In this document: piece after piece, positions 28,501 through 32,500 of the stretch
Layout: each line of letters opens with the position of its first letter
How positions within the stretch are numbered: the first letter of the stretch is position 1
NCBI GenBank assembly: GCA_963170055.1
Contig: CAUJGJ010000030.1
Coordinates: 702,501 to 735,000, forward strand
Direction: 5' to 3'
Source of the DNA: Halisarca cf. caerulea
Taxonomy: Eukaryota; Porifera; Demospongiae; Chondrillida; Halisarcidae
DNA: 32,500 nt
Translations under genes and position numbers: made by a program
The notes under the pieces: model-generated
What the model was told of the DNA's origin: nothing
Seen by the model: the letters and a program-made list of their open reading frames with translations, nothing else
The model's database searches: none

Positions 28501-31500
28501 GTAGTATACTGATACACTGGTACACCTACAGTAGTATACTGATACACTGGTGCACCTGCAGTAGTATACTGATACACTGGTGCACCTACAGTAGTATACT
28601 GATACACTGGTGCACCTGCAGTAGTATACTGATACACTGGTGCACCTACAGTAGTATACTACTGTGGCAATGCCCACACCTTTTGCAGGTGTTGCAGCGA
28701 GATCAAGAGACCAAAGCTGCTTTGAATGAAATTGAGATACAAGCACTGGAATTGGAGACACAGAAGGGAGCACTAGAACAGGTGTGTTGACTAATCACTG
28801 CAAACCCTCAGTAGCCCATACTGTTACCCCTGGGGGCTCAATGATAAGACATGGTCACCCTTCGGGGAACTACCCTATGTCCTGGTTACCCTTGGGGGAC
28901 TTAACTGTCTACATTCCAGTGGTCCAATGGGGATGGGCTCAACGTAATATTATGTATGTCTAGTTAATCTTGAGGGAGGGGATGACCCAACTCTATGTTT
29001 CTGGTCACCCTTGGGGGGCCAACTCTATGTTCTGATTACCCTAGGAGGCCATATTCTAGGTATATTTGCCCTCAAGTCTGTTTTGTGAGTTGCAGATACC
29101 GCTGGCATCCCTTGTGTACTGTATATTGTCATTACCTGGAGGGGCCTAATCCATGTCTGTTTTCCTTCAGTCTCTGATGCGCAAGCATGAAGAGGCTCTA
29201 CAGCGATTGCAAACTGAACGCCAGGCCATCTTCCATCAAGACGAAGTGGAAGCAGCCATGGTACAGAAAGGGCTAGCAGAGCAGGGAAAGATGGAGAGAG
29301 AAAAGATCCGCAAACAGCAGACCAAACTAGCCAAGGCTCAAGCCACACGGGGTGACCTGTCGATGGAACAACAGGTGAACCTTCTAAAAGATGTCCAGGG
29401 GATGAGGAGGGAGCTACAACAAGCAGAGGTACGTACATATTTGTCTGTGGGTGTTGGGATTGATGCCATTTGTGTTTGTCAATCTTGGAGATCTCAGTTT
29501 GTCACCATTGTGTTTTTAGATTGGTGAAAAGTTGCAGGAAAGAGAATTGGCTGAGAAACAGCTTCAAGCTACGATTAAGGCACTCAGAAGGGAAGAGGTT
29601 TGTATATATGCTGTCATGTACTGTATATGCATATTAGAATGGGCAATGTTGGTTTTTACCAGCCTACCAAAGTACCTCGATTGTGATGATGATTATACCA
29701 TACCAAATCCTTAAAGTACAGACTAAACATCGCAAACTCCTATTATTTATCTTTTACACCGCGAGAAGCAAACTTAACATTGTAGCCAAGAAAGTCTTGT
29801 TGGGGGATTCTTACTGCCAATTCCCCATGGAAACTCAACATTCAAATTGCTTTGTCGAATTCCTGAAAGTCGAAAACACTTTCCCTAAGTCCACAAACGG
29901 ATGCTACGTATAATAGTTAAGACGTAGGCACTTGGGCTGTATGGCATATAAAATGCACTTGCCCTCAAGACACAGCATTTTATATGCTATACAGCCTCCC
30001 ACCTATGTCTTAGCCACCAAGTAGCACTCCATGGTAGGATAAAACTATAATGTGTCATGGTTTAATCAAAACACTGCAAATGTAACAATTGACAATTACT
30101 AATTAATGGGGCATGGATGAGTTTGGGCTGGGCAGGAGATTGACAACACCCTTGACCTGGGCTACATCAGAGTAGCAGGGCTACATTGTGGATGTAAGCC
30201 CGCGATACTCTTTGATCCACCCAACTTTCTCCCCCGCACCATGACACATGTTATGCTAGACTTCAACATAGCCTTGGCTGGTATTCTATGTTATGATGTA
30301 TTTCCTGGCAGGCAATTTCATGTTAACAAAGTTCCACCAATATCTACTCTTCCCTACATGCATCTGTGTACTGTACGTATGTACGTACGTATGTTCTTAC
30401 AGTACATACGTATATGGAAGTATAGGTGTGTGTATTTGTACATGAAGGTAGCATGTGTGTTCATTCAATCTGGGAGGTAGGGATGTATGATTTATGAGTT
30501 TCAAGTGTTGATTTTGCATTGAGTGTTATCCTCTTTCCAGTCTTGTGGCTTAGGTATCTTCATACCACAGCCAGTAGTGCACCAATGCTGTTGTGCAGGT
30601 CTGTTCGTGTGAGAGATCTATGCTATTGGCCTGTTATTTAGGTCTTCAGAGGTTTTGTTCTTTTCTTTGCTTTTTGTACACTTTAGATAACATATGAGTG
30701 CATAATAGGGTGTATATGTGTGCCTGTAATTATAGTACTTTGTATATATCAACACTACATACAGTACATACGTACACGTATTCATTGTACAGTGGAGCCT
30801 GTATAATTTGACACTCTGTGGGCAGCAAAATTGTGTCAGATTACAGAGGTGTCGGATTATTGAGTGGCTCCTAGCATACTCTAACAGTGGTAGAAATAGC
30901 ATTTGACATTTGCTAGGACAAATAACTGACCCAGTGTTGTATTGATAGGACATTTTGAAGATTGGTCAGTCATTTCCAACCATCATGGATTATGTACATA
31001 CGTATGTACATGCGTACATGCGTAATACAAAAGAATCTTTAGCAATGAACCTTGAGATTGGCAAAACAAATTGCCACTCGACTGTAATAGCCTTTAGTGG
31101 AGACTCAGCTCTCAGTTTAGTAGTCAGCCAAATGGCTGACCCAACTCAAATTTGGTCAGCCATATTCATGTTTTGTTTGGAAAATGGCAGATGGCAGGCA
31201 GCTATTTCTAGTTCTGCTTTAATATGGTGACTGTACCTCATAAGACAGTTGGATTAGAGAGGTGTGGGATTACAGAGATCCACTGTATTGTGTTTTCCAG
31301 GAATTAGATACTGCTTCCAAGATGAGAGGGTTGAAGTCAACTCATGTTCACCAACATGCCCACGATGAGACTAGACTGAGAACCCTCAGAGCAATGAGAG
31401 ACAGTAGTGAATACACTCTGTCTTCTTCACTAACTGACAGTACTCCCTTGACTGTTGGAAGTAAGGGCTTGTGTGTTTGTAGTGCAGCTGATTTTTATCT

Positions 31501-31816
31501 TTGCATGTTTAGAAACATCCCCACAGTGTCACCAAAGTAGTGGCTGAGATACGTACATTTGTAGACTGATGCTAAACCATGGGTGGGGGAGATAGCTCTT
31601 AAAGGGATTTCCCCAACCACTCCCCACTTCAACCTGTTGGGGAAGTTGGTATTCATGTTTTGTACTGAGTTTGTATGAACCCATGTATATATGTACATAC
31701 GTATGTGAATGAACTGCTGTATGCATGTACTGTGTGTACTTATTTAGTTTGTTTATTTAGTTACTTATTTACTTATTTAATATAGTACATACATTGATTC
31801 TCCTGATGGAAAGTGA

Positions 31817-31883
<67 letters not shown>

Positions 31884-32432
31884 ATACACATCTTATGCTC
31901 TTGCGTGCACTTAGGTGAGCTGTCAGTCAGTGACATGCCGTCAACTGGACATAATGCATCTTCATCCACCCTCAGTGCATCAGGTATGAGTGCTAGAGAG
32001 CAGTGTTAGGATCCTCATATACATAACCTATTCCAGCAGTCACTGGTATATTTTGGCCAACTTCTACCTGTTTTCCTGGGTTCCTTGGATTGGGTAGTGA
32101 CCATTGGTTCAAGACTTTCCCAGACAATCCTACCTGGCACATCTTGGATAGATCCTACCTGGCACATCTTGGATAGATCCTACCTGACACATCTTGGATA
32201 GATCCTACCTGACACAGACTTTGAGTGTTATAACCTGGTTTGTCCGAGATGGCCTCCTACGTAACTAACACAATCAGTACTTTCATTGTAACACTAATGT
32301 GTGGTGCATGTGTGCCTTTTTAACTGGAATCCAGGAGTATCTAGACAGCTGAATGAGTTTGTCCCTTTCTGTCACACCTGTGTACTGTGTAGTAGTATGA
32401 TGAACAGCTTTTGTTATGTAGAATTCCTATGA
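9051..32432 (+). CDS. TBC1D31: TBC1 domain family member 31 (WDR67) orthologue, 22 exons
   Basis: Exons: 9051-9277, 11543-11658, 16098-16276, 17666-17844, 20629-20758, 20868-20957, 21142-21252, 21415-21656, 21730-21876, 22244-22377, 22740-22873, 23468-23647, 24006-24185, 24401-24453, 26251-26403, 27225-27360, 28689-28781, 29171-29428, 29520-29597, 31301-31460, 31915-31983 and 32335-32432. All introns are GT-AG and the frame is continuous for 1048 residues, close to the roughly 1066 of human TBC1D31. Order: WD40 repeats (1-344), linker (345-420), TBC domain (425-640), coiled coil (684-945), divergent tail. Exons 1-19 align almost without gaps to the human protein as I recall it. The vertebrate protein sits at centriolar satellites and the ciliary base, where it scaffolds kinase and ubiquitin-ligase regulation of ciliogenesis. 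ATG 9051 has a good context (A at -3, G at +4) and matches the human N-terminus. Exons 21-22 rest only on splice sites and frame. Confidence 0.94.
9885..10146. repeat. Long foldback hairpin with hammerhead-like cores (intron 1)
   Basis: Arms of about 130 bp (9885-10019 and 10024-10146) are largely complementary around a 4-nt loop TTGG. Each arm carries the same motif. On the plus strand of the right arm it reads CTGAGGA (10075-10081), a GCCC/GGGC stem with AAGA loop, GAAA (10095-10098), CGTT, then GCAATG, which pairs with CATTGC at 10069-10074. The flanks share a 13-bp direct repeat ACACATGTCAGTG (9860-9872 and 10183-10195). Probably a foldback MITE or a head-to-head pair of short elements. 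Confidence 0.85.
10069..10108 (+). ncRNA. Hammerhead-ribozyme-like motif
   Basis: In order: stem I strand (10069-10074), CUGAnGA core (10075-10081), one extra A (10082), 4-bp stem II with AAGA loop (10083-10094), GAAA (10095-10098), a minimal ACGU stem III, a U at the expected cleavage position (10102), and the returning stem I strand (10103-10108, 6 pairs). Small hammerheads with very short stem III are known in Penelope-like and related retroelements. The extra A before stem II departs from consensus. The left-arm copy (minus strand, about 9936-9975) reads AAAA instead of GAAA and should be inactive. Confidence 0.4.
10400..10648. mobile_element. CAGTG-terminated MITE, family E copy 1 (6-bp duplication)
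   Basis: A 249-bp element has perfect 13-bp terminal inverted repeats (CAGTGTTAGAAAT). It is flanked by TGTACG on each side (10394-10399 and 10649-10654). TGTACG is common in this region, so the duplication alone is weak, but a second copy at 30885 also shows a 6-bp duplication. Non-coding. Confidence 0.8.
10894..11224. mobile_element. TA-flanked MITE with about 40-bp inverted ends (family H)
   Basis: The left end CCGTATACGCTCAAATTTTC and the right end (complement of 11185-11224) match over about 40 bp with several mismatches. TA flanks both sides (10892-10893 and 11225-11226), as expected for Tc1/mariner-type insertions. A degraded relative of the left half (TTTTTGTGGGTTGAAACTTG onward) appears at about 11757-11850. 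Confidence 0.8.
11425..11520. repeat. Self-complementary TACG/GTAC/TATG repeat
   Basis: A dense run of TACGTA, GTACAT and TATGTAC words just before exon 2. Similar blocks occur at 9765-9845, 10236-10290, 11660-11735, 11930-11980, 13425-13460, 15340-15475, 15575-15655, 16680-16925, 19505-19760, 22005-22180 and 22895-23270. Confidence 0.85.
12245..12368. mobile_element. Left part of a D-family mariner-like MITE
   Basis: CAGTGAAACCTCTGTAATC at 12245 matches the left terminus of the D-family copies at 15654 and 24984. It runs into the 32-bp minisatellite. A right end near 12650 (GGCTAGACCAGTA) is only weakly recognisable. Confidence 0.55.
12369..12640. repeat. 32-bp minisatellite, about 8.5 units (intron 2)
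   Basis: The unit runs from GGATTAGAGGGGTTGG to TGGAGCATGGAGGGGT, with unit starts at 12401, 12433, 12465, 12497, 12529, 12561, 12593 and 12625. The middle units are nearly identical. The GGATTAGAGGGG core resembles the GGATTAGAGAGG segment inside D-family MITEs, so the array may have arisen by amplification within one. Confidence 0.95.
12641..14640. other. Intron 2 interior, no element resolved
   Basis: Mixed AT-rich sequence with scattered GTAC-type repeats (for example 13425-13460, 13862-13902 and 13993-14018). Minus-strand open frames of up to 143 codons (13091-13522) have no domain and are not supported as genes. Confidence 0.4.
14641..15012. repeat. 16-bp minisatellite, about 23 units (intron 2)
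   Basis: The unit is approximately CACACAACCCTAGAGG, with variants CAGCCC, TAGATG and GGTACA. Units diverge most at the two ends. The CCCTAG core is not a telomeric hexamer array, because the period is 16. Confidence 0.95.
15654..15829. mobile_element. TA-flanked MITE, family D (complete copy)
   Basis: A 176-bp element has inverted ends CAGTGAAACCTCT and AGAGGTTTCAGTG and is bounded by TA on both sides (15652-15653 and 15830-15831). It contains GGATTAGAGAG and ATTACAGAGG words repeated internally. This is the uninterrupted reference for the nested copy at 30790. Confidence 0.88.
15882..15923. repeat. Short TATCAGGG tandem repeat
   Basis: Five adjacent units of 8-10 bp built on ATCAGGG(T/C). 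Confidence 0.85.
16308..16430. repeat. 123-bp foldback element in intron 3
   Basis: Arms of about 48 bp (16308-16355 and 16382-16430) are complementary with only a couple of differences. The centre holds TGAC/GTCA and a GGGC-GAA-GCCC mini-hairpin (16364-16374). It begins 31 bp downstream of the exon 3 donor site. Transcription would form a strong hairpin in the nascent intron. Confidence 0.88.
16600..16632. repeat. Dispersed repeat fragment G (copy 1)
   Basis: CTTTGATCCACCCA followed by TTCTCCCCCACACC recurs with a few changes at 30209-30241, suggesting both are ends of one dispersed element. The rest of the element is not resolved. Confidence 0.5.
18087..18841. mobile_element. CAGGG-terminated MITE, copy B1, with internal insertion
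   Basis: Begins CAGGGTTTCATTT and ends GAAACCCTA. Its outer parts (18087-18285 and about 18690-18841) match the complement of copy B2 (19936-20289) closely. About 400 bp of unmatched sequence in the middle includes a partial A-family copy starting CAGGGTTCTACG at 18317. No convincing target duplication remains. G homopolymers lie near both ends. Confidence 0.8.
18317..18612. mobile_element. Partial A-family element (A2) inside B1
   Basis: The left end CAGGGTTCTA and the following 290 bp resemble A1 (301 onward), including matching stretches AACACATGCAGTGCA, GGGGTACATATATA and GGACCATTCAAGGTT. No right end is found, so it appears truncated. Confidence 0.7.
19936..20289. mobile_element. CAGGG-terminated MITE, copy B2, with 5-bp target duplication
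   Basis: A 354-bp element with inverted ends CAGGGTTTCATTTGG and AAATGAAACCCTG, flanked by TAATG (19931-19935 and 20290-20294). Long G and C homopolymers lie inside each end. It is oriented opposite to B1, about 1.1 kb away in the same intron. Confidence 0.88.
21003..21105. repeat. (AC)n microsatellite in intron 6
   Basis: A CA array with a degenerate right end (AAACAC units, then AGAGAGAGAG) fills over half of the 184-bp intron and ends about 36 bp before exon 7. Confidence 0.95.
22523..22583. repeat. (GT)n plus (GCAT)n microsatellite in intron 10
   Basis: GT repeats run directly into GCATGCATGCATGC, itself self-complementary, within a stretch of GTAC-type repeats. Confidence 0.93.
22895..23270. 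repeat. Dense GTAC/TACG/TATG repeat, intron 11
   Basis: The longest nearly continuous block of GTACATACGTA-type words in the window. It yields peptides such as YVHTYV in every frame, none of them real. Confidence 0.88.
24686..25526. mobile_element. CAGGG-type MITE, copy C, with 5-bp target duplication (intron 14)
   Basis: Ends (T)AGGGCTGCAT and ATGCAGCCCTG are flanked by TTATT (24681-24685 and 25527-25531). A short stretch (GAGGCCATTTTAGAC) resembles A2. The element contains a nested D-family MITE at 24984-25161. Total 841 bp, non-coding. Confidence 0.82.
24984..25161. mobile_element. TA-flanked D-family MITE nested in element C
   Basis: Ends CTGTGAAACATCTCTAATC and GATTACAGAGGTTTCACCG are bounded by TA (24982-24983 and 25162-25163). 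It lies wholly inside element C, so it inserted later. Confidence 0.85.
25921..26186. repeat. 38-bp minisatellite, 7 units, before exon 15
   Basis: The unit starts GACTACAGCCACAGCTAGAG and ends TTGAGTGGCTGTGTT. Two variant types (CACAGCTAG and AGAGCTTGAG) alternate in the second half of the array. It ends 64 bp before exon 15. The CAGCCAC and GTGGCTG parts of each unit are inverted repeats of each other. Confidence 0.95.
26404..27224. other. Intron 15, no element resolved
   Basis: AT-rich intron without a recognisable repeat apart from short GTAC-type words at 26433-26450 and 26755-26778. Confidence 0.4.
27818..28661. repeat. 30-bp minisatellite, about 28 units, in intron 16
   Basis: The unit is ACTGATACACTGG followed by TGCACCTACAGTAGTAT; most units differ at one or two positions. 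Because 30 is divisible by three, some frames stay open; a 288-codon minus-strand frame made of YQYTTVGAPV repeats is an artefact. The array ends 27 bp before exon 17. Each unit carries a TACTGAT word (branchpoint-like) and CACCTACAG (acceptor-like). Confidence 0.97.
28815..29165. repeat. Degenerate tandem repeat in intron 17
   Basis: Repeated phrases of the type GTTACCCTTGGGGGA...CTATGTTCTG recur at irregular spacing of about 35-60 bp through most of the 389-bp intron, ending just before the exon 18 acceptor. Confidence 0.7.
29917..30012. repeat. Foldback element in intron 19
   Basis: Arms of about 38-40 bp (29917-29956 and 29975-30012) are complementary with several mismatches, strongest over GCATATAAAATGC and GCATTTTATATGC, with an 18-nt loop. 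Confidence 0.8.
30209..30241. repeat. Dispersed repeat fragment G (copy 2)
   Basis: CTTTGATCCACCCA followed by CTTTCTCCCCCGCACC corresponds to 16600-16632. The upstream 50-100 bp show weaker similarity. Confidence 0.5.
30790..31285. mobile_element. TA-flanked D-family MITE interrupted by an E-family element
   Basis: The outer ends CAGTGGAGCCTG and GATCCACTG are bounded by TA (30788-30789 and 31286-31287). Positions 30790-30884 and 31217-31285 together match the complete D copy at 15654. The interruption is the E element at 30885-31216. The D element ends only 15 bp before exon 20. Confidence 0.85.
30885..31216. mobile_element. CAGTG-terminated MITE, family E copy 2 (6-bp duplication)
   Basis: The left end CAGTGGTAGAAATAGC and right end GCTATTTCTAGTTCTG are imperfect inverted repeats related to the copy at 10400. 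Flanks CTCTAA and CTTTAA differ by one base. The intact D element has CTTTAA once at the same place, confirming a 6-bp duplication. Confidence 0.85.
31742..31783. repeat. Imperfect TTTA tetranucleotide repeat
   Basis: TTATTTAGTT, TTATTTAG and TTATTTAC units in intron 20. Confidence 0.8.
31818..31881. repeat. (GT)n microsatellite before exon 21
   Basis: About 64 bp of GT ending 33 bp before the exon 21 start at 31915; the acceptor polypyrimidine tract follows it. Confidence 0.96.
32129..32216. repeat. 25-bp tandem repeat, about 3.5 units (intron 21)
   Basis: The unit is CCTACCTGGCACATC then TTGGATAGAT; later units read TGACAC. Confidence 0.93.
32335..32432 (+). other. TBC1D31: Predicted last exon of TBC1D31
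   Basis: The acceptor AATCCAG precedes 32335. The phase fits exon 21, and the frame stops at TGA 32430-32432. The encoded 32 residues are Cys-rich and do not resemble the vertebrate C-terminus, so this exon is supported by splice signal, phase and the nearby poly(A) signal only. Confidence 0.5.
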
Positions 32433-32470
32433 GTAGAATTCATTTTATTGTCACCAGCTATTACACTTAC

Positions 32471-32476
32471 AATAAA
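32471..32476 (+). terminator. Poly(A) signal of TBC1D31
   Basis: AATAAA lies 38 bp after the predicted stop and is followed by a GT/G-rich stretch (TTGTGGTTCAGGGGG). Confidence 0.65.
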
Positions 32477-32500
32477 TTGTGGTTCAGGGGGAGGGGGGGA

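Larger units (their letters stand above)
24401..29597 (+). other. TBC1D31: TBC1D31 exons 14-19: coiled-coil region
   Basis: Residues 684-940 are rich in Glu, Gln, Lys and Arg with heptad-like Leu/Ile/Met spacing. Recognisable blocks are QERERIRQEEMEYL, YRQQELLLQAE, MKVGELKALDSARQRF and LQRLDDEIRRK. In vertebrates this part mediates scaffold interactions. Intron 16 (27361-28688) and intron 14 (24454-26250) inside this region carry minisatellites and transposons. Confidence 0.88.

Noticed and set aside
27771..28637. 288-codon minus-strand open frame of YQYTTVGAPV repeats
   Set aside because: It is the 30-bp minisatellite read in a stop-free frame. It lies in an intron of a well-supported plus-strand gene and has no unique sequence of its own.
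27818..28661. CRISPR array
   Set aside because: The units are contiguous tandem copies without distinct spacers, and the genome is eukaryotic.

Overview
This is a stretch of an animal nuclear genome. It holds two complete protein-coding genes on the plus strand, both rich in introns, set in DNA full of microsatellites, minisatellites and small non-autonomous DNA transposons. Every intron inferred is GT-AG, and both proteins clearly belong to metazoan families. The wealth of self-complementary GTAC/TACG repeats and G/C-homopolymer-bearing MITEs, and the ciliary gene, would fit a non-bilaterian invertebrate such as a sponge, but the sequence alone does not fix the species.

Layout. Positions 1-6800 hold no gene I can support. 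They contain a palindromic foldback element interrupted by a transposon with a clean target duplication (275-827), several (GT)n/(AC)n arrays (952-1070, 2733-2803, 3478-3536, 5402-6033) and a GC-rich patch (about 3060-3440). A TATA-box promoter at 6802 leads into a six-exon gene (6911-8715) for a 375-residue classical short-chain dehydrogenase/reductase of the retinol-dehydrogenase/WWOX-like type. Its poly(A) signal (8878) lies only about 170 bp before the start codon (9051) of the second gene.

The second gene fills 9051-32432. I reconstructed 22 exons whose phases all agree, giving 1048 residues that read as TBC1D31 (WDR67): N-terminal WD40 repeats, a TBC domain and a long C-terminal coiled coil. 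The last one or two exons are the least certain. A poly(A) signal at 32471 suggests the window contains the whole gene. The vertebrate protein is a centriolar-satellite/ciliary-base scaffold. Here, as there, the TBC fold appears to lack the arginine and glutamine fingers of active Rab-GAPs. The two genes have no evident functional link beyond tight head-to-tail spacing.

The introns carry most of the unusual structure. There is a 262-bp foldback with hammerhead-ribozyme-like cores in its arms (9885-10146). A CAGGG-terminated MITE group leaves 5-bp target duplications (perfect in 3 of 4 copies), and a CAGTG-terminated family leaves 6-bp ones. TA-flanked mariner-like MITEs are present, one nested in another element and one itself interrupted. 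An inverted pair of MITEs lies in intron 4. Minisatellites of 16, 25, 30, 32 and 38 bp occur; the 30-bp array of about 28 units sits just before exon 17 and presents repeated branchpoint- and acceptor-like signals.
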